Origin: Phaeotremella fagi
Taxonomy: Eukaryota; Basidiomycota; Tremellomycetes; Tremellales; Phaeotremellaceae
Length of the DNA: 64,000 bases
Direction: 5' to 3'
NCBI GenBank assembly: GCA_001599715.1
Contig: BCHU01000014.1
Span: 434,001 to 498,000, forward strand
A model generated the notes under the pieces. It ran no database searches, was not told the DNA's origin, and saw only the letters and a list, made by a program, of their open reading frames with translations. Position numbers and translations under genes: made by a program. Shown here piece by piece: positions 11,714 through 23,967 of the stretch. The stretch's first letter is position 1. Each line of letters opens with the position of its first letter.

Positions 11714-13453
11714 TCAGACAGGAGTATTCGATAGAAAATCGAATAAATCCATATCACCTTCCGTCTGCTTCAACCCCACTCCCACTTCACCATTCGAAAC
11801 ACTCCTATGTCGACTATGAATCTGACAAACCTGAGACTGAAGACCTGATCGAACACGACTGGTATTGGAATTCTTCGGTTTTCTTTCTATCTCTATAACA
11901 GAGATGTCACGAATTTGATCGGAAGATTGTAGAAGGCTTTCTATCCTTGAACGACTGGTGTTGTGATCATGTTATCAGTGTTGAATCTTGATTGAATACC
12001 AGGATATGCTAGGGTATGGTACTCACGAGACTAATGAGTACATCAAAGCATGATAATAGACTGAAGTTATCATTTGACCGATGATCCTCTCTCTAGAAAT
12101 GTTTTTCGTCAATCCGAATCTTTACGATAAAAGTTCACCTGAGACAGTAAAAGATCACTTACATGATGATACCAGCCGGTGTATAAATCACAACTCCACC
12201 GACTACTATGACTATACTGATTAACACGCCTGGTACGAAAGATTGGATACCGATGTAAAAGATCCGCTGGACTAATTTGGCGAGTTTTAGTGAGGCCTCA
12301 CGATATTAGGGATTGGGATTTTGTTTACCTGAATTATCGTTTTTCCATTGATTCTTTTTATCTCTGTGTATTCCTACTATTAGTAGTACACATATGAGAC
12401 TTGATGTGACTATCAAGAAATGTATTAGTTATCACGCTCTAAAGGATAAACTCGAAAAAAAGTAGTACTGACAAAGTTGTAAGGCCCCTGCCGTTTTCTA
12501 CCAAAGTCATCATTTGTCAACAATCACAGCCCCGTGAATCAAACCAGCAAAACAAAGGCTCACAACCAAAACACTATATCGTGAAACAGTCCCACCGATA
12601 AAAGGAAGAATCTCATAGAATTCATCTAAAGTCTGAAATCTCAGACCGCCAGGTGGGTTCACACACGCGAAACCACTTTTCCCACCATCAGTCAAAAACA
12701 CCCGGGGCACCCGTGCAGTGGGACTCACTAAACATCATAACCTATCATAGTCGTTCCACAGAGGATCACACCGGTTATGAAGATTTTGTTGTTCCATCCC
12801 CATAGTTTGCATAGTCTGCGGAGGAAGAAGAGGTGGACGATGAATACTATTAGTTCACCTAGGATGATTTCGATGGCGAAGCAAAACTGTCAGATTCGAG
12901 TGTCAGTGACATGTACTAGGGTACAGGAAGTTGTAGTATTGTGGACTTACGAAATCGATTAATGCGAATGAATAATAATCGTCGACACGGATGATTAATT
13001 GCGTATGGGTGTATAACCAGATGATCATTTGAAAACAGACTGTTATCATTATCACGATCACTCCTAATCTAGCTAGAGCGCTGTCCCTTTTAGGTTGTGA
13101 GAAGTATTCATGAAGCTGAGGCAGTGGTCAGGATTACACATCGAGATACTGTAAGAGTGAAGATAGTTACTAGTTGCATGCAACTACCAACAGAGAGTGC
13201 TCCTAATACGCAACCTATCATTGAGCCCTAAGATTCAGAGACTGTTTAGTTATCTGCCATGACACCCAATCAGAAATGGACTTACGAGAAGAACCGTGGT
13301 CATGCTACTCTATCAAACAAAACAAAATCAACACATCTTCCTTCCCACATGGAAATATTATCCCAGAAGTTGGATTGTATCACTCACAATACCGACAGCT
13401 TTCAAAGCCGTTTCTTCAACCAATGAATTCGTCGTACAATCGACAACTGACAT
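11714..13453 (-). CDS. Seven-TM membrane protein, DUF6534-like, copy 2
   Basis: Paralogue of the gene at 9577-11271 with matching intron phases at the start. MSVVDCTTNSL corresponds to MNSTVDCF, VGI precedes the first intron in both, then a short exon (SSMTTVLL against DDITLILL) and a third exon beginning GSMIGCVLGALS. Copy 2 has one extra intron between CMQL and LHEYF that copy 1 lacks. Later blocks include RLGVIVIM and CVNPPGGL. The C-terminus ends DMDLFDFLSNTPV, matching EMDINDFLARGPI of copy 1, so the tail motif is conserved although the sequence between has diverged. Seven-TM topology is inferred from hydrophobicity; function is unknown. Confidence 0.7.
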
Positions 13454-13781
13454 CTTTGTCTTTATGGTAAATTTGGAAACAGTTGCAAGTAGAAGAGTGA
13501 CATGGAAATTCGTTCACTGTAGAACCCAATGTTATAAATAATACTGACTAAGAATAGTACGTAGTATGTCACCTGGGATGTCTCATCGATCGCCTGGAAG
13601 CTGATTCAATTCAAAAGATCTTCATTCAGTACGGTTCAATGTACATATTCTGCCACTTGTGGATATTTTGATCCAATTCAATTCATATCGTAAAGAAGTT
13701 CCGGGACCAATTCACAGGTAAGTACAAACGATGCTGCATATGTCGACAATCAACATGCATATGACTGGAACAGTACCGATC
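13454..13781. other. Intergenic region
   Basis: Upstream region of the second seven-TM gene and 3' flank of the exonuclease gene. No gene or clear motif is seen. Confidence 0.5.
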
Positions 13782-15355
13782 TCATACCTCCTCCCACCAA
13801 TTCCCACCACTTCCAGCACCATTTGTATTCTCAACCCCATCCCCACCTTTCCCAAGTTGACCACTCCTCCCCAACCCTTCAACCCGTTTCCCGTTCCTCT
13901 TAACAATAACTCCAAGTCCACTACTGATCCCCTTTCTACCTCCACCAGGAAACTTTTCTTTCATCCCTTTGATCGGTCGTCTCGCGATATCACCCTCATC
14001 GTTCTCTTCTTCATCTTCGTTCAGATTGATTTCGCGTTTTCTTTTACCGATACTACCACTATTAGATTTGTTTAATGATGGAACACCGATCTTGGTGAGA
14101 TAGGCATCTGTAGTTCGACGTAAGATTTGTTCCCATTCTGGTTTGTTTAATCGATATAAGGCCATTGTGGCTCTGGCATCAGTGACCTAGTGACAGACAG
14201 TTAAGCATTGGATGAATTGTTTTGTTATGTGAGATACTTACAGAACTATGTGACCCTGCTTGAATCTGTAAACCCAACTCCATCTCTACTAATTTCTTCA
14301 ACCCGGGGAATTTGGATTTCGCTTTATCACGTAACGGTTTGAATTTTTGTGTATCCCGGATTAGAGGATTTGGGTGTGTAAGAAGTAAAGCCTACAAAGT
14401 CAATGTAAGCGGTGACTCCCCATAAGAAACAACGATAAACCTCAATAGCCTCTACTCACCTTGAGATCATTCTGTATAGCATGTCCAACAACAATCCTTC
14501 CTTCTAACAACTCCGCTACTTGTTTCTGAACATCTTCAAATTCAGGTGCACCAACCATATCATGTTCCGTAACTCCAGAAACCCAAGTTCTCCAATCTGT
14601 AACTTTTTCTCTAGGTTGAACGAAAGTATCGAGTAAAACATGACCATGATAGTTGACCAGAGATATTCTTGCCAACGCCGATTCAGAACCTAAATGACCT
14701 AATCCTACCATTTCACAATCTATCGCAACGCTTCGTGAATGTTAGCATAATTCCTTCATGTTATAGTGTAAACGTACTAATTTCCTGGCCTGAGTTGTTA
14801 GTACTATCGCTGAAAGAATACTCACGCTTTCTTAGCCTCTGTTAAATGATTTCGTCCTGATACCATCTCTCTCAATTCTGCTACCAAAGGTTTATCACTT
14901 GGCGAAGGAAGATAAACGACTCCCTCGACGACATCAGCAGGAGCTTTGATTTCAACAACAGGTACATTAGATGGTCCAGCAATCCTAATTCCTTTCAGCT
15001 CCAAACCTTGGTTCAAGACTCACGAAGAAGATTGTTCAATTTGATTCTGTCGGACGAAACTGCCTAATCCAGCTATTCGATTTCGATGTTTCCCATTGTG
15101 GTTGTTGATCACTTCCTTTTCTTTCCCCTTCGAGACCTTTTTCTTATCTTCTTTGGTGGGTTTAGGCAACGACTGAGAGGGGAGTGAGTTTTTGAACCTT
15201 CACTATAAGGGACATTTAGATTACCTTCTTCAGTTGGGCCCAATTACTTCCTGCTGAAGTGCTTTGAGCTTTCACCTGCGGATCATGGGTTAGTTCTTGG
15301 TATGATACGGTAGGGCATTTGCTATCTGATTCACCTTGGCGGATGAATGTGACAT
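13782..15355 (-). CDS. REX4: RNA exonuclease 4 (REX4/XPMC2 type)
   Basis: A 3'-5' exonuclease of the DEDDh superfamily that in yeast acts in pre-rRNA processing in the nucleolus. The key block reads [10 protein letters not shown] followed by [10 protein letters not shown], giving the first acidic pair (D and E of DCEM). Farther on are DTFVQP, the WVSGV segment, and [11 protein letters not shown] with the second acidic residue region. Start MSHSSAK is followed by short Lys-rich exons, as usual for this family. The C-terminal tail of about 100 residues is basic and Gly-rich, fitting a nucleolar protein. About seven exons are needed. One proposed intron (near 15023-14985) is only 39 nt, and another uses the acceptor ACGAAG just before AVAIDCEM. 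Confidence 0.85.
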
Positions 15356-15981
15356 AGGGTTCAGCTCTTGAGGGGATGTTGTGAGATTATTGACTTGAAA
15401 TCTTGATTTATTATTGAACGTACTAAAATACTAGTACTAGTACTTAAATTCTGAAATCTCCAAACAAGTCACGTGATCGGGAAGACTCAACTAGTACTGG
15501 AGATCGATCTAGAATTGGCCAAATAATTTAGCATGCATAGCTAATACTATCACCATGTATGCATCTGCACTTGACTGAGACGTAGAAAAGAATCACGATG
15601 TGATGAGATAATATCCACATGCTTTTTATCCAGAGAAACGAGACTCATAAAGCACAGAAATGTGCAGAAATGAGATGCCGTAAACACGCTAAGCGCTATA
15701 TATAAGATCAGTCAGTCACCAGACAGCAAATTAGAGTCTTATAAAACCATCTTGAATACCATATATCTTCCTTACCATTTCACTACATCCTATCACTATC
15801 AACACACACTCTTTATCTTCAGTAATCTACTTGAAAATAATATAATCCATTCACTCATCCAAAATCCTGATTCTTTAATACAACAACCCACCTCCGCTTT
15901 TACGCGTTCAACACAAATCTTTTCTTGACCGAGCACAGCCTTTAAAACTTCAATCAAATTCGTTTTGGATAGAAGCTCAGA
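15356..15981. promoter_or_regulatory. Divergent promoter region, REX4 / UPF0658 gene
   Basis: 625 bp between divergent starts. It contains an E-box-like CACGTGATC at about 15471, CTAGTACTAGTACT repeats near 15430-15445, and the TATATATAA at 15697-15705. The last 200 bases are pyrimidine/CA-rich like a 5' UTR. Confidence 0.55.
15697..15705 (+). promoter_or_regulatory. Probable TATA element of the UPF0658 gene
   Basis: TATATATAA about 277 bases before the ATG at 15982. This would leave a 5' UTR of roughly 200-250 nt. Confidence 0.4.
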
Positions 15982-18100
15982 ATGGCTATACGTCGGCTCC
16001 CAGATATCCCAATTCTCGAGAAACCAGTTCCAGAAATAAACAGAAACACGGATACGACGACAGATGTAACTCAAACTCAACCTCGTTTCACAATCTCGGA
16101 CTATGATTATGGTTACGATGGAGAGGGAGAGGGTGCTGAAGGCAGTAGTAGTCGTCGTCGTTGGGAAGATGATACTGAACTACGGAAACAGAATCAAAGT
16201 CATGATACCAATGTGACAGTTAATCGACAACCAAGTTTACCACTTACTAGAATTAATGTTGAAATGCATCAAAATCAAGTAAGTCAAATATCACCACGAC
16301 TAGTCGGAGTACATAGGACGAAAGGACTTTGAGAGATCCAATTATTGATTTGACCCCTTTATCAGCTCCTTTCACGACCAGGATATATCAGAGAGGACTC
16401 TGCAGAACCACAGGACATCATCTCATACTCTCCACCACCACAAATGATCGATTCAACGGTTGACCCAGAAGCTAGATCTCACGGTTACGGGGAGGAAGAA
16501 TTGAAAGCTATTGAAGATGATTTGGGTGAGAAGAGATCACCAGTGACTGCGAGTGGTTGGTTAAAGTTCAAGGAGACTGTTAGTCATTTCATGTTCGACT
16601 TTGGAGATCGTATCACTGATTTATCCCAGTTCTTCCCCTCTGTCCCTTGCACGTTGTTGATTTTCACGGTACTTCTCGAAACGATCGTTGATATAGCCAT
16701 TGAAGTGAGTCATTTTGCATCAGTCCCGAACTGAATGAACGTAGTCAATCATGTTGTGGAGATTCAATTTAGAAGTCTCATCATCCCAATCTACAGATTT
16801 GGAAACAGAGAATAAACGTAGATTACCAGTTTACCTTTCTATCTTCGGTTTAGCTCAGTAAGTCAAAACAAGAGAACCAAGTCATGAACGTCACATTGAC
16901 ACTCTGGAAAGTCTTGTTCAACTCGTCCTGACGATCGATGCGGTTCGAACGCGAAATACCATCCAGGTGATAGGTCTCGCTATTTTTAACGGAATGTTTT
17001 TGATCTACGCTGGTATCCAGGTAAATAACTTAAGTTGTTGTCATGGCGAAGCTTACCTTGTATTTAGATCTCGGAAGTTCGTTCGATCCTAGGAAGTAAC
17101 ACCACAACGTTGGATGTTCAAAGTGGTGTAAAAGCCAATCTACTCACTCTCCCACTCAACGCTTTAACTGGTTCGATCATCGGTGTAATAGGCGCTGCTG
17201 AGTTAGTCATCATCGTTCTCACAATGTTCATCTTTAAACAATTTGGGTGAATTCTTTTATGATTTTTGATGACTGCACTTGGTACTGATACATCATACCA
17301 TAGGTGGATGATCTATCGATTTCTTGGAAGTGGAGATCGGATACTCAAAAGATGTTACGCCCAATATCAAGTGTTCGAATGTATCTGTCGCTTCTCTTCG
17401 TTCTTTTTCTTCGCTTTTGGTATCCAGGTAAGCCTCATTCGTTCTGTTATGTATACAAATAAACTGACCAAAAAGCAGTTCATTTTCCTAGGTTCGTTAT
17501 TCAAGCTGAAAATCTTCTAAATTGCAATCCAAACCTGACGCAAACACTTAGTTCTAAGTTCAACCTCAGCCGAATACGTTCTCACCATAGTTGCATTCCC
17601 CGTATGTCTGTTTTTTCTATTCATAGGAATCTACGGCGCCAGAAAAGAGAAATTATGGTGTATGGTGAGTCAAACTCCATACTAACGTTCTAACCGACAA
17701 CTAATGCCTGACCCCAACAGTTAATATTCTTTATCGGGTTAGCGATGGCAGCCGCCTATTTCATCTATAAATTAGTTAGGATCTGGCAACTCCGAGCGAC
17801 GACTTACAAGAATATCACCACTTCCCTAACGGTGTTTTCAGCTTTGAGTTTGGTTTGCTTGTTACTGTGTGGGATATGGGGTGGGATCGTATGTTCAAAT
17901 TTCGGTAAAGGGTTGAAACTTCGTCGTAAGTTGGAACGTTCCTTCTTTGTGGGGGTTGCACTGACTTGACACCTTTCCTTTTGATAGTTTCATCTACAAC
18001 GGCTAAACAACAGATATCGAGTGATATCGGTTCTCCCACTTCGCCTTCTCATCGGATGGACATGTTGTCGGGTAAACCAAGGATGACTATTGATATTTGA
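15982..18100 (+). CDS. UPF0658 Golgi membrane protein
   Basis: Multi-exon gene from MAIRRLPDIP to SGKPRMTIDI. The first ~190 residues are soluble and acidic. The rest has about six or seven hydrophobic segments. The block YQVFECICRFSSFFFFAFGIQ followed by YVLTIVAFPVCLFFLFIGIY is the signature of the UPF0658 family of fungal Golgi membrane proteins (S. pombe members are the only named ones). To keep the frame between GIQ and VLSSTSAEYV a 13-nt microexon (17479-17491) must be spliced in; a single direct intron gives a stop at once. The exon after it begins at 17552. The cytosolic tail is Ser/Thr-rich. The role in the Golgi is not known. Confidence 0.75.
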
Positions 18101-18321
18101 ATACGTGTGAGGGGAGTTTTTGACATCGTTGAGCTGGTCTCAATGATGGTGATGACTAGGAGATTATCTGTTATGGGGGTGTTGTAATATATCTTGCTTA
18201 CATGCACTAACCATGTTCTTATCGCTCATCATCATTCAGAATGAAGAATCACTCATTACAATGCCAAATCAATCACATCATATGCTACAACAACTAATAT
18301 CTACTATCCAAAAACCCCTAA

Positions 18322-20017
18322 CTATCTATTCGCCTTGTTCGACGTAAGCTGTCTGGCGAACCTATTGAATTTCTTGTTATCCTTTTGAAGTCTGGTGATA
18401 TATTCAGAAGCTTGTTCGATTCTAGAAGCAGGTGCGACGGTATATTGAATTTCCTAACAAGTAGGATTGAGTGATTAGTAAGCTATCGAAATACAAATCA
18501 TCAAAACCTACCTGGACTTTCTGTAATCCTGCACCTTTCCTACCGATATTCTCCTTGGTTGCCTTCTTAGCATCGAATCTTTTGATTTTATTAATTTTCT
18601 TCTGACCATTAATAGATTTCTGAGATTGACCCTGTGATCTATCCCTATTCTCCCCCTCCTCCTCATCATCATCCGCACCAACCCCGTTCTCCTCCTCGTT
18701 ATTCTCTTCGTTCCCAACCTGAACCCTTCTCTCAACTTCAGCAGCCGACTCAATATATCGATCACGGAAATTAGCCGTACGTTTGATGATAGGTCTTGAC
18801 CAAGCTTGAACTAAAGCGTCAGCTTGTCTGTTGATAGTCGGAGTAACTCTTTTCGTTTTAGTGTAGAAAAGTACTATGGGTCCTAAGCGACATTCTTTTA
18901 GGGTTGTGGTGTCTAGATCCATTTTGGGTAGGACTTCGAATATGGATTTTTGGATTCCGACGGCTGGGAGGGATCGATCGGGTAGAGGTTCTAACCATCT
19001 TTTCACGGCTTCTAGGACTCCGTTATCGACGATTGAGGACCATAGGGTTTGACTGGAGGGTGGGGTGTTGGCATCAGTACGTTGATCATTGAAAAAACCT
19101 TGACACATACTTTCTCAAAACTCCCATCACTTCATCTAACATTGCTAATTTACTCGTAGCAGGTAATTTGTTTCTATTCGAGATCTCATCTTTATCCGCT
19201 GCGTTGATCATTCTGTCACGTAACCTAACGCAGATTTCGTCGTGGTAAGAATCAACGATCTATCAAGAGATCACATCATAAGCAAACGACGAAAACAAAA
19301 ACTGGAGAAAACAACCACTCACATCACCCTCTTCATCAGCCTTCTTCTTTCGTTTAACGGCTTTAGCTTTCTTTCCAATGTTGTTGATACGTTCTTCCAA
19401 AGCCCTCCTTCGTACTAAACGAACTTGATCAACGAAAATCGTTCTGTCTAACGAGATAGACTCCAAAACCTACAAGTAGCCTCGTCATAAACCGGTTCTT
19501 CCTCTTCTTCCTCAACGACCTCAACTCTCTTTTCACGTTTCTTCGTTGATTTCTCTTTTCTACCTTCCTTAATTTTCTTGTTCTTCTTCTTCCTCTCCCC
19601 TTCCTCTTCGACATCAGCATCATCATCATCCTTATCTTCATCATCATCATCTTTCCGAACTTTCTTGAAACTAGGTATTTTCGCGGCAGAATCGATAGTT
19701 CCAGGTTGATAAACATCCTCATCATCCTCATCATCGTCATCATCCCCTCCACCACCACCGCCAACATCATCTCTATCCTCATCATCATCGTCCTCATCAC
19801 GATCCGAAGTAACCCGTTGAACAGGTGCCGCTCTACTTGGGAAAGCTTTAATCTGTCTAGCTCTAGGTCTTTCATCATCATCTGAATCCGTTAAATCAGA
19901 CACTTCAGAATCACTGTTACCAAACACATCTCCGTAGGTGACGTTGGCTTTTTCAGCTGCGGCTGGCATTTGCGTTGCTTCGATTTGGGTGGATTCGGGT
20001 TCTGGTGATTCTGACAT
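18322..20017 (-). CDS. IWS1: Transcription elongation factor IWS1/SPN1
   Basis: Binds Spt6 and RNA polymerase II during elongation. The first ~170 residues are strongly acidic with Asp/Glu runs and Lys-rich clusters, as in other IWS1 proteins. The second half carries the conserved TFIIS N-terminal-like helical domain: INAADKDEISNRNKLPATSK, LDEVMGVLR, DNGVLEAVKRWLEPLPDRSLP, then GIQKSIFEVLPKM and ECRLGPIVLFYTKTKRVTP. The C-terminus is a conserved basic tail ending RFARQLTSNKANR. An intron splits VLRN|QTLWSS (donor GTATGT, acceptor CCTCCAG). The 3' end nearly meets that of the convergent UPF0658 gene (221 bp gap). Confidence 0.92.
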
Positions 20018-20573
20018 TGTTGTGATATTTTTATTGGGTGGGATGTAGGAAGTAAAAGGAAGGTTGGGAATGGTTGTATAGTAGGTTAATTGGTTGCAGT
20101 GGTGAATTTCCGTTTGGTTTCAATGTGGCACTTGTAGTTGTTGACAAAAATCTGGTCTGATCTCTTACGGGGACTTTTTCATGCTGTTTGTACAAAGAAT
20201 CAAATTGTAACAGGAGTGTGGTCAAAAGAATACGTTCCAGTCGGTTCTCAGAGATCTCATGATGCCCTCTGTGTAAGCTTAGGAAGGAACAAAGACTTTC
20301 CTCCATTCTAAGTCTCACACCATCCACCCATTCTCTTCTTTGCTCCAGCGTCAAGGCAGAGATCGGTTAGAACAAGTTTTGGGTAATCCTAGAATCCATC
20401 TGATAAGGTCTCAAATTCTTAAGGAAGAGATGACGGGAGAATCGCCGAGGGTCTTTGTATTCAAATAGAATTAGAATGTAGTATTGCAATTCCTTAACGT
20501 CGTTGACAAAGCGAAAGAAGGACACAAACGATATTAGAAATAATATAACATAACAATGCAATGAATAATGATT
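20018..20573. other. Region upstream of IWS1 with a 107-codon open frame
   Basis: Promoter/5' UTR of IWS1 and 3' flank of the ribosomal protein gene. On the minus strand an ATG-started frame of 107 codons (20354-20031) ends 14 bases before the IWS1 ATG. It has no recognisable domain. It is either a chance frame or, if transcribed, a long upstream ORF. Confidence 0.4.
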
Positions 20574-21298
20574 TTACACGACCTATGAAATGAATCAGTA
20601 CACGATTTCAGATCAATGTCTAGACAGAGAAGGAAATCTAAGCATACTTTTTGAGCTAATGCGAAAACTTTCGCCCACCTTCCACCTTTATCCGGACCTC
20701 CAGGTATATCTTTCAAAGCACTTGAGACCACACCATTAACTCTCGTACCCAACATTTCGCCTTTGTTGTTTAACAGAACACAAGCGTTGTCGTCAAATCT
20801 AGAAGTTATCTCTCAGAAAGATTCATGTCCAACGCGGGAGGAGAAATGAAAGATGCAATCTTCCAAAGCTTTGCTCCTCCTTTGGTATCGGACCTACCTT
20901 ATGACTCTACCATCTATCCTACTAGTTTCCTTCTTAGTTCGAACAATGACTGCACGTCTCATATCCCCTCTTCTAACTTTTTGGATCGTCGACGTCGATG
21001 TCGTTCCAGGTGCTAGATTCGGTATAGGTCTGGCTTTATTTATAACGACGATGATTTCGTCACCTTTTCATTGAATTTTACGTTAGATGCTATTGACTTG
21101 ATTGGACTTGAGCTTGAGCTTGTACTACTTACCAACTGTTGCTGAACCACGAGCTGATTTTGCTTTGAGAACGTTGATACATTCACAAATTATTGCTCCT
21201 GAATTGTCTATTGCCTGGTGGTGGGTTTAGTTGGAACATCATGATTATTGTGTGTATGACTAGGTACTCACTGTCAGTCTACCTTTCAAGCCTATCAT
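20574..21298 (-). CDS. MRPL38: Mitochondrial ribosomal protein uL14m (L14)
   Basis: Large-subunit mitoribosomal protein of the bacterial L14 family. Spliced reading: [26 protein letters not shown], then a basic segment, [48 protein letters not shown]-like TRVNGVV and [13 protein letters not shown]. This keeps the family landmarks (D-N-S-G-A, the VIVRTK strand, the FDDNA.V loop). The final intron leaves only VV and the stop in the last exon; without splicing the frame would run on for about 20 unrelated residues. The start has no obvious presequence, which is common for uL14m. Confidence 0.88.
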
Positions 21299-21513
21299 TG
21301 TGGATGCTGTTTGATGGTGGTTGTTGGATATTGAATATCTAAACCTATCTTATTTTCAGACCATAACAATATAATTAAAATATTTAATTTGCATTTATCC
21401 CAAATGCAATACAGCTTGCTGGCTACGCGATTCAATAACATCAGCTTGGATTCGTGTTGATTTCTTCTTCCATCTTCAATTATCTTCATATACCACAACA
21501 GCATCCATCTATC
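21299..21513. promoter_or_regulatory. Short bidirectional promoter, uL14m / Clr2
   Basis: Only 215 bp separate the two start codons, AT-rich (ataattaaaatatttaattt near 21367-21388). The two genes are probably driven from a shared nucleosome-free region. Confidence 0.6.
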
Positions 21514-23967
21514 ATGAGTGGCCATCAAGTTCTTCGTTGGACAAGATCAGATGGTGACCCAAAGACATGGCCACCTCTCGAAGTTGATGGCACAAGAAAC
21601 GTTCCTATTCCACAGTAGGTATCAGTTGTCAACGACCTTAATCATAAGCAATCTCTTACATCATCTCAGTGAAAGTCTCAAAACGAAATTATATCAGAAC
21701 AAAATCGGAGAGCATTTCGCTAAGAAATACAATCTACCTGGAGCTGATAGTAAGCCGTCATTTTGTCAACATGCCCAGGAACCGGAGATTGATCTAGTCG
21801 GTATTCGCAGAAGCTTCGCTCCCTCTTCCGGCTGGTTACGCTTTGTACAATCATTGTAAACCTCAAGATGGAGGTGGTATCAGAGAGGACGCTTATTTTT
21901 ATGTGAGTCAGCAAAACCATGTATATAGCGACAGATGTCTGATACGGCTTTCAGGGATCACCTCACGTCAAGAAGTTTAGAAGTCCTGCTGAATTCATCC
22001 CACATGCTGAATGGCTGATGGACGCGACACTTCCATTGGATGACCATAGCAAGGTGAGTAAGAGATTCACGGAGTCTCGTCATCACAGAGGATCAATGTT
22101 GATAAGACCAAATTCATATCAGTGTAAATGTAAATACAGCAGTTCTAGTCGAAGGCAGTCAGGTGCAGGAGGCGCATCACCTGTCAGACGAAACAACAAC
22201 TCTCCAAGAACTGATGGACCTTCTAAAAGAACCAGAGTTGTTGAAAGAGATGAGGAACCAGCTGTACCGTCAGCCATTGCACCTGAAAGAGGGAATGATT
22301 TACGTTCACACAGACGTTTCCGTAAGTCCAACTTTTTAACTACAAGCTGATTTTTCTTTAGGTAAAGGCGAATTAATCTTTTTCCAACTCACTTCAGCAA
22401 TCCAACCTCCCTCATCCATCCAACCTACATCTAATCTACCAGTCATCACACATTGGCCTGGTTTGATCGCGAATCTCAAATACAAACCTAATAGTGCTAC
22501 CACTGGAGCCGCTTCTACATCCGCGACATCAACTCATACTTGGGAATATCAGATCCGACCCTTAGGAATGATGAACATACAATGTGATATCATGAAAGAT
22601 CTTAAAGATCTCTTACCATGGGCATTGGGTGACGAACTCCTAGGCGGTCAAACGGGATGGTCTGCTATCGGTAAAGATGCGCTGAGAGTTATGAAAACAG
22701 GAGTTGAAAATGAATTAGCGGAAATTCGAACGCATGGTAAAGAAGCTGTTTTGGGCCCCAAAGTTGATGGGAAATACCCGATGAAAACTTGGGATTCTAG
22801 ATGGAGGAAACGTTGGGCTGAGCGTATCAAATTCGAAGAACTACCTTCTGGTTGGGATCCAGTGGTTTTTAGATTAGCGGTAGCTTTGAAAACTGGTCGA
22901 GTATGTTTCGTTGTCATGGCCACCATAGCTAACTTGACAACAGGCTATTACCAACTCCTGGACTCAGACAGATAAGATTGAGTTAGCTGGAATGATCAAT
23001 GCTTTGCCTGAGGAGGATAAGAGGGCTATTGAGAATCAGGAGAAGACGTTGTATCAAGTGAGTTCAATTATCCTTTACAGTGTTGACATTTAGGGTTTAT
23101 GGTTAGGAGGAGAAAGATTATGGGTCGACGATTTGATCAGACTTCGAAAGAAACGAGACGATCTTCCTACGGATAGTCTTATGCCTCCAGTTACTGAAGC
23201 AAGGGACAAAGCCGTTTGCTTCAGAATCAAGTGAGTTGTTGCTTTAAAAATTTTCGCTTATGGTAGTCAAATCTCCGTCGAAGTAGCACCAGACAGAAGG
23301 GATAGGGAAGCAGATAGTACTGCATGGAGATGTTTACTCTATGGAGAGGCTTATGAGATCGCCAATAACAACCCTACGGATACTACTGCAGCTAATTTGA
23401 AGAGATTACCTAAAGCACCTGCTGGATATTGTTATCGTCAAATCAATCCAGCGACTTTTGAAGTCACAGTTGATGTCAATGGTGAGTCCACTTTTGATAC
23501 TCTATCAATTTGATTGTTGTGATTGACTCTTGTTTGATCAGATGTTGCCGGTCGTATCTATCCAGATTTATTGGAAAATTCACAATGGTTCCAAGATCCT
23601 ACAAAACCTGTTGCAGGAGATGAAAGGAAAATACCGGGACTGACAGCATTCGCGTTGGTAGGTTTGAAATCGGGAGATATAGTTTCAGCAGCAAGTGATA
23701 AATGGAAAGGTAAGCTTTGTCTTGTTTTCCTTTTGGTGGGCTTAGTCTGAACAAAATTGTCTAGAGGATTTATATCAAATTGTTTCTGATTCAACGAAAA
23801 CGACTGAAAAGGAAATGAGAGATTACTATATTTCACAAGTTAATGCTGGGTTGGATTTGATACCTGATACGACAGTTCAAGGTTTTGTTAATAACACTGT
23901 TATTCCTGGGAGTGAGGGGGCAGTTCAAACGAATGGTGAGGGAAGTGGTGGTGGAGTTAGAGTTTAA
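21514..23967 (+). CDS. CLR2: Cryptic loci regulator Clr2 (SHREC silencing complex)
   Basis: In S. pombe Clr2 is a SHREC subunit needed for heterochromatic transcriptional silencing. The translation has the Clr2 landmarks in order: an N-terminal WTRSDGDPKTWP; a block LPxGYALYNHCKPQDGG then DAYFYGSPHVKKFRSPAEFIPHAEWL; a CKCKY zinc-like motif; a disordered Ser/Arg linker; ITHWPGLIANL; and the C-terminal GLWLGGERLWVDDLIRL with a following VAPDRRDREADSTAWRC-type region. About eight introns. The 3' end lies 640 bp before an unrelated hydrolase gene. The family call is by motif reading and fairly secure; complex membership here is inferred. Confidence 0.85.
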
